Origin: Streptomyces sp. 1222.5
Lineage (GTDB): Bacteria > Actinomycetota > Actinomycetes > Streptomycetales > Streptomycetaceae
Direction: 5' to 3'
Length of the DNA: 64,000 bases
Assembly: GCF_900105245.1 (NCBI RefSeq)
Contig: NZ_FNSZ01000001.1
Coordinates: 2,976,001 to 3,040,000, forward strand
In this document: positions 52,163-64,000 of the stretch, piece by piece
Layout of the letters: every line of letters starts with the position of its first letter
How positions within the stretch are numbered: the stretch's first letter is position 1
Notes under the pieces: model-generated
What the model was told of the DNA's origin: nothing
Seen by the model: only the letters and a program-made list of their open reading frames with translations
Databases searched by the model: none
Position numbers and translations under genes: made by a program

Positions 52163-52563
52163 CAGCCCGCCGCCTTCCCGTCGTCGTTGCCGCGGCACCA
52201 CGTCCTGACCGCGGCCAGATCCTTCTGCCGCTGCCGCAACGTGGTGCCCAGCGACTTGCGGAAGGTCAGCCGGTTCTGCAGGTAGGTCGCGATCTCGGTG
52301 TGCCCGGCCTTCTTCGCGTTGTCCACGCGCTTCTCGAGCCGGGCCACGGAGCCGCGGGTGCCCGCTCCCGCGTCCAGTCGCCGCAGGGCCCGTTCGATGC
52401 GCCGGTCGACCTTCGGCGCCCGCTTGCACAGCGCCTTCGCGCCGTCGCCGGCAGGCCCGGCAGCGTGCGTGCCGCCTGCGGCGGACGCCACTCCCGCCGT
52501 ACCCAGCACGGCCGTCACGGCGAGCCCGGCGAGCAGCGTGCGCGTCCCTCGTCGCATGTCCAT
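52162..52563 (-). CDS. Small exported protein
   Basis: A 133-residue product with an N-terminal signal peptide (MRRGTRTLLAGLAVTAVLGTA, cleavage near ASAA). The mature part is Arg/Lys/Leu-rich and helical (VDRRIERALRRLDAG, QNRLTFRKSLGTTLRQRQKDL) with two Cys (ALCKR and TWCRG) that could form a disulfide. An internal ATG two codons in is also possible. It is the first gene of a coupled two-gene unit with the small lipoprotein. It lies 56 bases from a sensor kinase gene on the same strand, so it may be its cotranscribed accessory or target. Confidence 0.78.
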   Translation of the reverse strand: MDMRRGTRTLLAGLAVTAVLGTAGVASAAGGTHAAGPAGDGAKALCKRAPKVDRRIERALRRLDAGAGTRGSVARLEKRVDNAKKAGHTEIATYLQNRLTFRKSLGTTLRQRQKDLAAVRTWCRGNDDGKAAG

Positions 52564-52619
52564 CTGCCTCTCCGTTCACGTCCTGGACGGCCGGGGCCGG
52601 CCGTCCGTCGCGACGGAGG

Positions 52620-54083
52620 CTAGGGACGGTCTTTGGGGAAACTCTGTGACCGGTCCGCCCAGGCCGTGCCGATCAGCCAGTCACGGCGGCCCGGCAGCCC
52701 GCCGCCGTCCGGGGGCAGCCGCACCTCGAAGCGGGCTCCCACCCCGTCCGGTCCGTCGACGACGGTGACGCTCCCCCGGTGCAGGGCGGCCTGCTGGGCG
52801 ACGAGCGTGAGACCGAGTCCGGAACCGGTGCTGTCCGGGCCGCGCAGGAACCGCTCGAAGACGCGTCCGCGGGCGTCCGGAGGAACCCCTGGCCCGTGAT
52901 CGTCCACGGTGATCGACACATGGTCCGGCAGCCCGCGCACCCCCACCCGTACCAGCGCCCGCCCCCGCTCGTCGCGGCCGTGGGCCAGCGCGTTGCCGAC
53001 CAGGTTGTCCAGCAGCATCCGCAGACCGGGCGGCCAGCCGTGCACGGTGATCCCGGCCGGGGCGTCCAGCCGTACGTCGGCGTCCGGGGCCCCACGACGG
53101 GCCTCGGCGACGGCGGCCTCGGCCAGGTCCGACAGATCGACGGCGCGGAACGCCTCCGCCTCCACCAGGTCACCGCGCCCCAGCTCGCGCAGCATCACCA
53201 GGAGGCCCTGCAGCCGTGCGTGTTCGCGGCGCAGGTCGGTGACGACCTCGGCCCGCTCGGGTGCGGGCAGGCCGGGGTGCCCGGCGAGGATGTCCAGGTT
53301 GGTGCCCATGCTCGTCAGCGGGGTGCGCAGTTCGTGCGCGGCGGCCGAGGAGAAGGAGCGGGCGGTGTCCAGGGCCTCGGCCGTGCGGGCGGCCTGTTCG
53401 TCGTAGCGGGCGAGGACGGTCCGTACGGTGGCCGCCAGTTCGTCGACCTCCCTCACCCCGGTCGGCCGGTGGTCGAGCCGGGCGCCGCTGGTGCGCGGGT
53501 CGAGGCCGGCGGTACGGCGGGTCAGCCGGCGCAGGGGTGCGCTCACTCCACCGGCCACACCCCAGGCGAGCAGGCCGGACAGGGGCGCGGCGAGCAGGGC
53601 GGTCAGCAGCACCCGCCGCCGCACGAGCCGTACCTGGGCCCGGTCGGCGGTGTCGGGTGCGAAGACCCACAGGGTGCCGGCGGCGCCGGAGGAGCGGACG
53701 GACCGGGACAGGGCGCGCCACCTACGGGCGCCGTCGCGGACGGTGACCGGTCCGGCGGCGCGGGGGGGCAGGGTCACCGACGGCCCCGGCCGGGGTCCGC
53801 CGCTGACGTCCGTGCCCGCTCCGGTGACGCGGACCCCGACGTCGAGAGCGGCGCTGAACAGCTGCCGTTCCCTGGTGTCGGCTGCCCTGGGGCGGCCGTT
53901 GGCGGTGGCCCGCAGCAGGGCCCGGGCGTCCGGGGCGAGGGCCGTGGCGCGTTGCCGCAGGTGCTGGTCCTCGGCGCGGTGCAGATCGCGGGCGACCAGC
54001 TGCAGCAGCAGCCAGCCGGAGGCCAGGACCAGCAGCGGGACGGTGCAGCCGACGGCGAGGCCGATGCGGGTGGAGAGCCTCAC
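52620..54083 (-). CDS. Sensor histidine kinase, HisKA class
   Basis: A 487-residue transmembrane kinase starting at a GTG that overlaps the response-regulator stop (GTGA), giving MRLSTRIGLAVGCTVPLLV. It has an N-terminal helix, an extracytoplasmic region of ~130 residues, a second helix (LLTALLAAPLSGLLAWGV), a HAMP linker and a kinase core with the H box AAAHELRTPLTS, N box (LLDNLVGNALAHG), G1 (DDHGPGVP) and G2 (GSGLGLTLV). The neighbouring regulator belongs to the OmpR class. The stimulus is unknown; the adjacent exported proteins are candidates for a shared function. Confidence 0.94.
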   Translation of the reverse strand: MRLSTRIGLAVGCTVPLLVLASGWLLLQLVARDLHRAEDQHLRQRATALAPDARALLRATANGRPRAADTRERQLFSAALDVGVRVTGAGTDVSGGPRPGPSVTLPPRAAGPVTVRDGARRWRALSRSVRSSGAAGTLWVFAPDTADRAQVRLVRRRVLLTALLAAPLSGLLAWGVAGGVSAPLRRLTRRTAGLDPRTSGARLDHRPTGVREVDELAATVRTVLARYDEQAARTAEALDTARSFSSAAAHELRTPLTSMGTNLDILAGHPGLPAPERAEVVTDLRREHARLQGLLVMLRELGRGDLVEAEAFRAVDLSDLAEAAVAEARRGAPDADVRLDAPAGITVHGWPPGLRMLLDNLVGNALAHGRDERGRALVRVGVRGLPDHVSITVDDHGPGVPPDARGRVFERFLRGPDSTGSGLGLTLVAQQAALHRGSVTVVDGPDGVGARFEVRLPPDGGGLPGRRDWLIGTAWADRSQSFPKDRP

Positions 54084-54784
54084 CGGGCGCCCCGCTCCGC
54101 GCGGAGCACGAAGCCGACCCCGCGGACCGTGTGGATCAGCCGGCCGCGCCCGTCCGCCTCCAGTTTGCGCCGCAGGTAGCTGACGAAGGTGTCGACGGCG
54201 TCGGTGCGCACGTCGAAGTCGTAACCCCACACCCGTTCCAGCAGCTGGTCCCGACTGAGGACGAGGCCCGCGTTGCGGGCGAGCACCGCCAGCAGTTCGA
54301 ACTCACGGCGGGTCAGCTCCAGCGGGCGGCCGTCCCGGTCGGCGGTGCGGGCCGCCGGGTCGATCACCAGGCCCGCGACCCGCAGCGGCTCCCGGCCGGC
54401 CGGCGGCCGCCGGCGCAGCAGGGCGTGCAGCCGCAGCACCAGTTCCCGCAGGGCGAAGGGCTTGACGAGGTAGTCGTCGCCGCCCGCCTGCAGCCCGGCT
54501 ATCCGGTCGGCGGTCTCGTCGAGCGCGGAGAGCATGAGCACCGGCAGGTCGCGCCCCTCGTCGCGGAGCCGTGTGCACACCTCGATGCCGCTCAGGCCGG
54601 GCATCGACACGTCGAGCACGAGGACGTCGGGCGGCGCGTCCCGGATCGCGTGGAGCGCCTCGGCCCCGTCGGCGGCGGTCCTGACCGCGAAGCCGTTCAG
54701 CCTCAGCCCGCGCTCCAGTGAACGGCGGATCGCCGCGTCGTCGTCGACGACCAGGACCGTGCCGGAGCCTGTCGTGTCAGCCAT
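54080..54784 (-). CDS. OmpR-family response regulator
   Basis: A 234-residue regulator (MADTTGSGTVLVVDDD). The receiver domain has acidic residues 14-16, the phosphorylation site Asp58 (VLDVSMPGL) and Lys108 (YLVKPF). The C-terminal winged-helix ends ELTRREFELLAVLARN with the conserved VWGYDFDVRTDAVDTFV segment. It is coupled to the sensor kinase gene by a GTGA overlap. Likely targets are the neighbouring exported protein genes, but no operator was identified. Confidence 0.95.
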   Translation of the reverse strand: MADTTGSGTVLVVDDDAAIRRSLERGLRLNGFAVRTAADGAEALHAIRDAPPDVLVLDVSMPGLSGIEVCTRLRDEGRDLPVLMLSALDETADRIAGLQAGGDDYLVKPFALRELVLRLHALLRRRPPAGREPLRVAGLVIDPAARTADRDGRPLELTRREFELLAVLARNAGLVLSRDQLLERVWGYDFDVRTDAVDTFVSYLRRKLEADGRGRLIHTVRGVGFVLRAERGAR

Positions 54785-54843
54785 GCACCCTCCTCGACGC
54801 CCGGTCAGGGTACGGCCCGAGGCTGTGCGGGCGGCGGCGAACG

Positions 54844-55419
54844 TCAGCGGTGCTCGGCCGGTTCCGGGTCCCGCTCCGGGCCGTGCTCCGGCCGGCGTCC
54901 GGGGAACAGGGTGTAGCTCGCGGCGACGACCAGGTTGATGCCGATCACCCAGAGCATCCGCGTCTGCCAGGCCCGCAGCGAACCCGTGTCGCCGTCGCCG
55001 CCGACGTACCGGACGGCCGCCTCGAGCAGCGCGAGGGCGACCGCGCACGCCAGGATCCAGCGGCCCGCGACCTTCCACTCGTGGACGGCGCGGGCCGTGC
55101 CGTACTTCGGCGGCCGCACGGGCGGCGGGCCGCCGGCGAAAAGGTGGGCCACCCGCGCGTCGGCCCACTTGACGGTGGAGTGGCCGAGGCCCACGGTGAA
55201 GCCGATGTAGACGGCGGCGAGGCCGTGCCGCCAGTCGGGTTCCGCACCGTTCCTGAGGTCGACGGCGGTGACCGCGAACAGCACCACCTCCAGCAGGGGT
55301 TCGCACAGCAGCAGTGCGAGACCGGTGCGGGGCATCCGCAGGCCGTACCGGAAGAGAAGTCCGGCCGCCAGCAGCACCCAGAACGCCACCTCACAGGCGA
55401 TGATCAATCCGACGAGCAC
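54844..55419 (-). CDS. Putative membrane protein
   Basis: A 191-residue multi-pass protein. I chose the GTG preceded by AGGGAGCGAGCC; a longer reading from a TTG nine codons upstream would cover that ribosome site. Hydrophobic segments include VLVGLIIACEVAFWVLLAAGLLF, LALLLCEPLLEVVLFAVTAV, a helix containing HGLAAVYIGFTVGLGH and a C-terminal WVIGINLVVAASYTLF. A cytoplasmic patch (PKYGTARAVHEWK) lies near the middle. No known family was recognised. It is transcribed just upstream of the OmpR-type system (59-base gap), so it may be linked to it. Confidence 0.75.
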   Translation of the reverse strand: MLVGLIIACEVAFWVLLAAGLLFRYGLRMPRTGLALLLCEPLLEVVLFAVTAVDLRNGAEPDWRHGLAAVYIGFTVGLGHSTVKWADARVAHLFAGGPPPVRPPKYGTARAVHEWKVAGRWILACAVALALLEAAVRYVGGDGDTGSLRAWQTRMLWVIGINLVVAASYTLFPGRRPEHGPERDPEPAEHR

Positions 55420-55570
55420 GGCTCGCTCCCTTCGTCCACCCCTCAAGGCTCCCGTGGGCCGGGGCGCGGATCGTCGTCACCGCCGACGAGACCGCCGTAA
55501 ACGAAAGTCGCAGTCAGGGACCCTTCCCGGGGAGCAGGCGGGGCGTGCGGGGGCCGTGTTGGATGGGGGC

Positions 55571-56743
55571 ATGCGCCTCGCACTCCCCCACCCCCACCGC
55601 GACGACTGGCGCATCGCCGTGGGCGGGCTGCTCGGCGGGGGGCTGCTGTGGGCGCTCGGTATCCATCCGCGCCTGGGCACGGACCCGCTCGTGCTGTGGC
55701 ACGCCCCGTGGGCCCCGCTGGTGCCGCTGGCGGTGACGGCCGCGTGCGAGCCGCTGCGCCGCGGCCGGCCCCGTCTCGGTCTGCTGATCGGCACCGCCGC
55801 CCTGGTGCTGGACACGGTGACGCTCGGCAGCGTCGTCACCATCGTGCTGTACACCGACCTGATGTACGCCGCCGTCCTGTACGGCACACCGGCCGCCGCC
55901 CGTCGCATCCCGTGGGTCACGGGGATGCTGACGGTGCTCGGCGGGGTCGTGCCGGCCGCGCTCTGGCGTGATCCGCAGGCGCTGCTGATCGGAGTGGGCG
56001 TCGGGGTGGTCGCGTTCGGCCCCGCCGCCACCGGCGCGCTCGTCCGCAACCACCGCGACGCGGCCGAGGCCGCCCGGCTGCGCGCCGAACAGACCGCGCT
56101 GCTGGCCGAGATGGACCGCACGCAGGCGGTCACCGCGGAACGGGCGCGGATGGCCCGGGAGTTGCACGACATGGTCGCCAACCACCTGTCCGCCATCGCC
56201 ATCCACTCGACGGCGGCGCTCTCCATCGGCGATCCGCGGACCTCCGGGGACGCCCTGGCCGTCATCCGGGAGAACAGCGTGGCGGGGCTGGCCGAGATGC
56301 GCCGGCTGATCGGCATCCTGCGCGACGGCTCCGGCGACCTGGAGCCCGCCGCGTCGCCGACGCTCGACGGTCTGGACGCGCTCGTGGACGGTGCCCGCGC
56401 GAACGGTCTGGACGTCACCCTCGACGCCGGTCACGGCACGGTGCCCACGCCGGTCGGCCTGGCCGCCTACCGGATCGTGCAGGAGTCCCTGACGAACGCC
56501 ATGAAACACGCGACGCGGGGGTGCGTGCGCATCGTCCTCCGGCAGGCGGACGGGACGCTCGGCATCAGGGTGACAAGCCCCTACCGGCCCGGCGACACCC
56601 CTCGCGCGCCCGGCTCGGGCGCCGGTCTGGCCGGCATGCGGGAGCGGGTCGCGCTGCTGGGCGGCACCTTCGAAGCCGGACCCGGGGACGCGCTGTGGAC
56701 CGTGTACGCCACGCTGCCGCTCAGCGAAGGAGAGCCCGCATGA
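55571..56743 (+). CDS. Sensor histidine kinase, NarL-partner (HisKA_3) type
   Basis: A 390-residue membrane kinase (MRLALPHPHRDDWRIAVGG). The first ~170 residues contain several hydrophobic segments, a small-signal or envelope-sensing module. The dimerisation box RMARELHDMVANHLSAI carries the phosphoacceptor His, and the ATPase region shows ESLTNAMKHA (N box) and GSGAGLAGMRERVALLGG (G2). Its gene overlaps the LuxR-type regulator gene by four bases (ATGA). No stimulus can be inferred. It resembles DesK/LiaS-like kinases. Confidence 0.94.
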   Translation: MRLALPHPHRDDWRIAVGGLLGGGLLWALGIHPRLGTDPLVLWHAPWAPLVPLAVTAACEPLRRGRPRLGLLIGTAALVLDTVTLGSVVTIVLYTDLMYAAVLYGTPAAARRIPWVTGMLTVLGGVVPAALWRDPQALLIGVGVGVVAFGPAATGALVRNHRDAAEAARLRAEQTALLAEMDRTQAVTAERARMARELHDMVANHLSAIAIHSTAALSIGDPRTSGDALAVIRENSVAGLAEMRRLIGILRDGSGDLEPAASPTLDGLDALVDGARANGLDVTLDAGHGTVPTPVGLAAYRIVQESLTNAMKHATRGCVRIVLRQADGTLGIRVTSPYRPGDTPRAPGSGAGLAGMRERVALLGGTFEAGPGDALWTVYATLPLSEGEPA

Positions 56744-57381
56744 TCCGTGTCGTGGTCGCCGAGGACCAGTCCGCCGTCCGCGCCGGGCTCGTCCTGATCC
56801 TGCGCAGCGCCCCGGACATCGACGTGGTCGGCGAGGCGGAGGACGGGCTGCGGGCGGTCGAACTGGCCCGGGAGACCGGGCCGGACCTGGTCCTGATGGA
56901 TGTGCAGATGCCCCGTCTGGACGGGGTCTCCGCCACCCGGCAGATCGTCGCCGAACGGCTCGCGGACGTCCTGGTGCTGACCACCTTCGACCACGACGAG
57001 TACGTGTTCGGGGCGCTGCGGGCGGGGGCGGCCGGGTTCCTGCTGAAGAACACCGAGGCGGGGGATCTGCTGGAGGCGGTGCGGACGGTGGCCCGTGGGG
57101 AGGGGGTCGTCGCGCCGACGGTGACCCGGCGGCTGATCGCCGAGTTCGCCGCGGGGCCGGTGCGGGGGACGAAGGCGGATCCGGCCGTGCTGGAGGCTCT
57201 GACCCGGCGCGAGCGGGAGGTGCTGTCGTGCGTCGGCGAGGGGTTGTCCAACGCCGAGATCGCCGAGCGCCTGCGGATGGCCGAGGGCACGGTGAAGACG
57301 CACGTCAGCCGTCTGCTGGCCAAGCTGGAGCTGCGCAGCCGGGTCCAAGCGGCGGTGCTCGCGCGGGAGTTGGGTGTCTGA
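56740..57381 (+). CDS. NarL/LuxR-family response regulator
   Basis: A 213-residue regulator (MIRVVVAEDQSAVRAG). Receiver landmarks are Glu8/Asp9, Asp54 in VLMDVQMPRLDG, Thr81/Thr82 and Lys103. The C-terminal LuxR helix-turn-helix reads LTRREREVLSCVGEGLSNAE followed by RLRMAEGTVKTHVSRLL. It is translated with the preceding kinase as a two-component system. The chitinase gene lies 125 bases downstream on the same strand and has its own promoter, so direct control is possible but not shown. Confidence 0.96.
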   Translation: MIRVVVAEDQSAVRAGLVLILRSAPDIDVVGEAEDGLRAVELARETGPDLVLMDVQMPRLDGVSATRQIVAERLADVLVLTTFDHDEYVFGALRAGAAGFLLKNTEAGDLLEAVRTVARGEGVVAPTVTRRLIAEFAAGPVRGTKADPAVLEALTRREREVLSCVGEGLSNAEIAERLRMAEGTVKTHVSRLLAKLELRSRVQAAVLARELGV

Positions 57382-57398
57382 CCCCGCCTCACGGCAAC

Positions 57399-57431
57399 TG
57401 GTCCAGACCTATTGACCCGTGGTCCAGACCT
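57399..57431. promoter_or_regulatory. Paired 12-bp direct repeats of a chitinase promoter
   Basis: TGGTCCAGACCT occurs at 57399-57410 and again at 57420-57431, separated by 9 bases. Paired 12-bp repeats of this type are known in Streptomyces chitinase promoters, and the sequence also resembles the DasR-responsive element (TGGTCTAGACCA). They bracket the putative -35 hexamer. Confidence 0.85.
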
Positions 57432-57440
57432 TTCTACTCT
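57412..57440 (+). promoter_or_regulatory. Putative chiC promoter
   Basis: TTGACC (57412-57417) and TACTCT (57435-57440) have a 17-base spacer. The -35 hexamer falls in the gap between the two 12-bp repeats and the second repeat fills the spacer, so a protein bound there would block or alter polymerase access. Confidence 0.65.
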
Positions 57441-57506
57441 CGCAGCACCGTGGGCGTGAAGGCTCAGTCATGCCCCTGACATCCCCGATGAAGAGGGAGG
57501 CGCAGC

Positions 57507-59327
<1,821 letters not shown>

Positions 59328-59349
59328 GAGCGAACAGCACCGAGCACCG

Positions 59350-59384
59350 TCACCCTCCCCCGGACTTCGTCCGGGGGAGGGTGA
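59350..59384. terminator. Strong hairpin terminator after chiC
   Basis: TCACCCTCCCCCGGA and TCCGGGGGAGGGTGA form a perfect 15-bp stem with loop CTTCG, 22 bases after the chiC stop and 7 bases before the convergent DUF2550 stop. Likely bidirectional. Confidence 0.92.
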
Positions 59385-59390
59385 ATGTGA

Positions 59391-59837
59391 CTACGCCACA
59401 TTCACCCGCTGTCCGGGCGGGGCTGCTTCCAGCCACGCGAGAAACCCGGTCAGCGCGTCGTCGCTCATGGCGAGTTCGAGCCGCGTGCCCCGGTGGGTGC
59501 ATGCGAGGACCACCGCGTCGGAGAGCAGAGCCAGCTCCTCCTCGCCCTCGGGCAGCCGGCGGCCGGCCACCTCGATCTGCGCCCGCTCCAGCGTGCGGCG
59601 CGGCCGGAAGGCGTAGGAGAAGACGCGGTACCACTCGATGCGGTCGCCGTTGTAGCGGGCGACGCCGTAGCTCCAGCCCTTGCCGCCGGCGTCCGGTTTC
59701 TCGGCCACGTCCCAGCGCAGGGAACAGTCGAAGGTCCCGCCGGAACGCTGGATCAGCCTGCGGCGCAGCCCGAAGAAGAACAGTCCCGCCAGCACGAGCG
59801 CGACCACGATCCCGCACACAGTCAGAGCGAGGACCAT
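59391..59837 (-). CDS. DUF2550-family membrane-anchored protein
   Basis: A 148-residue protein. The start MVLALTVCGIVVALVL gives one N-terminal helix ending FFGLRRRL, with the rest cytoplasmic. The body (GGTFDCSLRWDVAE, WSYGVARYNGDRIEWYRVF) fits DUF2550, conserved in actinobacteria directly downstream of the ATP synthase genes. It has a PH-like beta fold by family description. The function is unknown. A TTACTGAGTAA palindrome lies 44-54 bases upstream of its start, so it probably has its own promoter. Confidence 0.9.
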   Translation of the reverse strand: MVLALTVCGIVVALVLAGLFFFGLRRRLIQRSGGTFDCSLRWDVAEKPDAGGKGWSYGVARYNGDRIEWYRVFSYAFRPRRTLERAQIEVAGRRLPEGEEELALLSDAVVLACTHRGTRLELAMSDDALTGFLAWLEAAPPGQRVNVA

Positions 59838-59880
59838 CGGCACCGACCTCCTCGTCTCCCAGGCAGCAGCACTGCTCTTG

Positions 59881-59891
59881 TTACTGAGTAA
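59881..59891. repeat. Inverted repeat TTACT-g-AGTAA
   Basis: A short perfect inverted repeat just upstream of the DUF2550 gene and just past the atpC terminator. Related TTACT...AGTAA elements occur at 15775-15790 and 15906-15918. Confidence 0.4.
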
Positions 59892-59918
59892 TGAAACGGA
59901 AAAAACACCCACATCTGC

Positions 59919-59965
59919 CTCAGCCGCGACCGGCACCGGATTGCTCCGGGCCGGCCGCGGCTGAG
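59919..59965 (-). terminator. Terminator of the ATP synthase operon
   Basis: CTCAGCCGCG and CGCGGCTGAG flank further pairing GC-rich segments (CCGGA/TCCGG). On the minus strand the hairpin follows the atpC stop by 26 bases and is followed within about 25 bases by a TTTTTT run. A strong intrinsic terminator candidate. Confidence 0.85.
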
Positions 59966-59991
59966 TGACGTCAACGTACAGCGCGGCTGGG

Positions 59992-60366
59992 TCAGCGCGC
60001 GGTCGCCGCACGAAGTCGGACGTCCGCGCGTCGCTCGGCGGCGGCATCGCCCTCCGCCTTCGCACGCTCCAGCTCTCGCTCCGTGCGCTGGACATCGATC
60101 TCGTCCGACAGCTCGGCGATCTCGGCCAGCAGCGACAGCTTGTTGTCGGCGAACGAGATGAAACCGCCGTGCACCGCGGCGACGACCGTTCCACCTTCAC
60201 TCGTACGGATGGTCACCGGGCCCGACTCCAGCACACCGAGCAGCGGCTGGTGACCGGGCATGACGCCGATGTCGCCGGACGTGGTGCGCGCGACGACCAG
60301 GGTGGCCTCGCCGGACCAGACCTGGCGGTCGGCGGCGACCAGCTCGACGTGCAGCTCAGCAGCCAA
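59992..60366 (-). CDS. atpC: ATP synthase epsilon subunit
   Basis: A 124-residue F1 epsilon subunit. Translation begins at a rare TTG (MAAELHVELVAADRQVWSGEA), supported by an AGGAG site just upstream and by the family N-terminus. The N-terminal beta-barrel (~1-85) includes GDIGVMPGHQPLLGVLESG, and the C-terminal helical hairpin (~90-124, ERELERAKAEGDAA) regulates ATP hydrolysis. It is the last gene of the operon, 110 bases after atpD, with two hairpins in that gap. Confidence 0.96.
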   Translation of the reverse strand: MAAELHVELVAADRQVWSGEATLVVARTTSGDIGVMPGHQPLLGVLESGPVTIRTSEGGTVVAAVHGGFISFADNKLSLLAEIAELSDEIDVQRTERELERAKAEGDAAAERRADVRLRAATAR

Positions 60367-60385
60367 GGTTGGCTCCTCGGGTCAC

Positions 60386-60407
60386 CACCCGGCGGTAGTG
60401 CCGGGTG
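60386..60407 (-). promoter_or_regulatory. Hairpin immediately upstream of the atpC ribosome site
   Basis: CACCCGGC and GCCGGGTG pair around a 6-base loop. The structure is 20-41 bases before the TTG start and close to its AGGAG site, so it could influence atpC translation. Confidence 0.5.
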
Positions 60408-60435
60408 TTGGGGTCAATTCTAGTAGGCGTGGCAG

Positions 60436-60460
60436 AGGGGGCGGGACGCGCCCGCCCCCT
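60436..60460 (-). promoter_or_regulatory. Perfect hairpin after atpD, probable attenuator or processing site
   Basis: AGGGGGCGGG and CCCGCCCCCT form a 10-bp stem, extendable to 11 with flanking G and C, with loop ACGCG. It begins 16 bases after the atpD stop. No T-run follows. It may lower readthrough into atpC or stabilise the atpD mRNA. Confidence 0.6.
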
Positions 60461-60476
60461 CGGACGAGCACGGGGC

Positions 60477-62830
<2,354 letters not shown>

Positions 62831-62851
62831 GAGTCAGGTCCCTTCCTTACG

Positions 62852-64000
62852 TCACTTGGCGGCAGCGGCCGGAGTGTCCTCGCCGAGCAGCTTGCCGTCC
62901 GAGGTCTCGAACTGCTTCTTGAAGTCCGCGATCGCGTCGGCGATGGCCGTCAGGGTGTCGTCGGACATCTTGCCGCCCTCGCGGATGGAGGTCATGAGGC
63001 CCTGCTCCTTGCGGTGCAGGTACTCCAGCAGCTCCTTCTCGAAGCGGCGGATGTCGGCGACGGGCACCTCGTCCATCCGGCCGGTGGTGCCGGCCCAGAC
63101 GGAGACGACCTGGTCCTCGGTCGACATCGGCTGGTACTGGTCCTGCTTCAGCAGCTCGACCATGCGCTGACCGCGCTCCAGCTGCGACTTCGAGGCCGCG
63201 TCCAGGTCGGAACCGAAGGCGGCGAACGCCTCCAGCTCACGGAACTGGGCGAGGTCCACACGAAGGCGGCCGGAGACCTGCTTCATCGCCTTGTGCTGCG
63301 CGGAACCACCGACTCGGGAGACGGAGATACCGACGTTCAGCGCGGGGCGCTGACCGGCGTTGAACAGGTCCGACTCCAGGAAGCACTGGCCGTCGGTGAT
63401 GGAGATGACGTTGGTCGGGATGAAGGCCGAGACGTCGTTGGCCTTGGTCTCGACGATCGGCAGACCGGTCATCGAACCGGCACCCATGTCGTCGGAGAGC
63501 TTGGCGCAGCGCTCCAGCAGACGGGAGTGCAGGTAGAAGACGTCACCCGGGTAGGCCTCGCGGCCCGGCGGGCGGCGCAGCAGCAGCGACACGGCGCGGT
63601 AGGCGTCGGCCTGCTTCGACAGGTCGTCGAAGATGATGAGGACGTGCTTGCCCTCGTACATCCACTGCTGACCGATGGCCGAACCGGTGTACGGCGCCAG
63701 GTACTTGAAGCCGGCCGGGTCGGACGCCGGGGCGGCGACGATGGTCGTGTACTCCAGGGCGCCGTTCTCCTCCAGCGCGCGGCGCACGCCGGCGATGGTG
63801 GAGCCCTTCTGGCCGATGGCGACGTAGATGCAGCGGACCTGCTTCTTCGGGTCGCCCGAGCGCCAGTTGTCGCGCTGGTTGATGATCGTGTCGACGGCCA
63901 GGGCGGTCTTGCCGGTCTGGCGGTCACCGATGATCAGCTGACGCTGACCACGGCCGACGGGGGTCATCGCGTCGACGGCCTTGTAGCCCGTCTCCATCGG
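62852..64000 (-). CDS. atpA: ATP synthase alpha subunit (N-terminal part outside window)
   Basis: The C-terminal 382 residues or so of the F1 alpha subunit; the gene continues beyond the right edge, so no start is visible. The P-loop GDRQTGKT lies near the edge, followed by [37 protein letters not shown] and the late [14 protein letters not shown] segment. The C-terminus reads DTPAAAAK. Alpha carries non-catalytic nucleotide sites and pairs with beta. The upstream operon genes (atpI, B, E, F, H) would lie further right. Confidence 0.97.
   Translation of the reverse strand, partial: PMETGYKAVDAMTPVGRGQRQLIIGDRQTGKTALAVDTIINQRDNWRSGDPKKQVRCIYVAIGQKGSTIAGVRRALEENGALEYTTIVAAPASDPAGFKYLAPYTGSAIGQQWMYEGKHVLIIFDDLSKQADAYRAVSLLLRRPPGREAYPGDVFYLHSRLLERCAKLSDDMGAGSMTGLPIVETKANDVSAFIPTNVISITDGQCFLESDLFNAGQRPALNVGISVSRVGGSAQHKAMKQVSGRLRVDLAQFRELEAFAAFGSDLDAASKSQLERGQRMVELLKQDQYQPMSTEDQVVSVWAGTTGRMDEVPVADIRRFEKELLEYLHRKEQGLMTSIREGGKMSDDTLTAIADAIADFKKQFETSDGKLLGEDTPAAAAK

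Noticed and set aside
54080..55306. Extended N-terminus for the OmpR-type regulator
   Set aside because: The added residues overlap the membrane-protein gene and read as low-complexity shadow sequence; the receiver domain begins at the ATG chosen.

Overview
The window is about 72-74% GC chromosomal DNA from a Streptomyces species. This rests on strong GC bias at third codon positions, frequent GTG starts, ATGA/GTGA stop-start overlaps, and genes that are diagnostic for the genus: the polar-growth coiled-coil proteins Scy and FilP, a NucS mismatch endonuclease, isobutyryl-CoA mutase large subunit IcmA, an AbsC-like MarR regulator and a multidomain ChiC-type chitinase. From memory, the gene order matches the conserved core of S. 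coelicolor from roughly SCO5430 down to SCO5371 (atpA), read in the opposite direction. I see no phage, transposon, CRISPR array, rRNA or tRNA. This is mostly ordinary core chromosome with one clearly decayed locus.

Layout. 1-6.3 kb: a CitA/CitB-type two-component system (sensor cut by the window edge), a three-gene carbohydrate ABC importer lacking its own ATPase, and a DNA-binding regulator. 6.5-12.6 kb: central carbon metabolism, with 6-phosphofructokinase divergent from phosphate acetyltransferase, acetate kinase and pyruvate kinase. 12.7-15.4 kb: a three-gene cell-surface cluster (DUF6230, DUF6114 and a Ser/Thr-rich secreted protein), followed by a 0.6-kb noncoding stretch with several inverted repeats. 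16-20.6 kb: a thioredoxin-TPR protein, a TetR regulator, IcmA, a small DUF3817 membrane protein and a MarR regulator. 20.6-21.8 kb: remnants of an MFS transporter gene and a divergent ArsR gene that have both lost their 5' ends.

21.8-26.9 kb: an operon of unknown function (SRPBCC-membrane protein, DUF4166 protein, TetR regulator) with two perfect palindromes in its promoter; a thiamine-binding/DUF3817 pair; and three coupled AIM24-family genes. 27-31.7 kb: AbsC-like regulator, MFS exporter, MeaB GTPase chaperone, thiolase and methylmalonyl-CoA epimerase, which together with IcmA make a dispersed B12-dependent acyl-CoA set. 31.9-37 kb: scy and filP. 37-41.5 kb: two paralogous ABC ATPase/permease pairs. 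41.5-48.7 kb: a small zinc-ribbon-like protein, a flavin-dependent oxidoreductase, a SCO5389-family protein, nucS, a large membrane-anchored ATPase with a wall-spanning tail, a STAS protein and 3-hydroxybutyryl-CoA dehydrogenase.

49-57.4 kb: TetR divergent from a DrrAB-like exporter, a PduO-type cobalamin adenosyltransferase, two small exported proteins, and two complete two-component systems. 57.5-59.3 kb: chitinase C behind a promoter with the paired 12-bp repeats typical of Streptomyces chitinase genes. 59.4 kb to the end: a DUF2550 protein and the 3' part of the ATP synthase operon (atpA partial, atpG, atpD, atpC), with two hairpins between atpD and atpC.

The parts I judge least explained are the palindrome-controlled SRPBCC/DUF4166/TetR operon, the DUF6230/DUF6114/Ser-rich surface cluster, the ATPase with an exported P/S/T tail, and the deletion scar between the MFS and ArsR remnants. 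All functional statements come from motifs, gene context and family knowledge; no database search was run.
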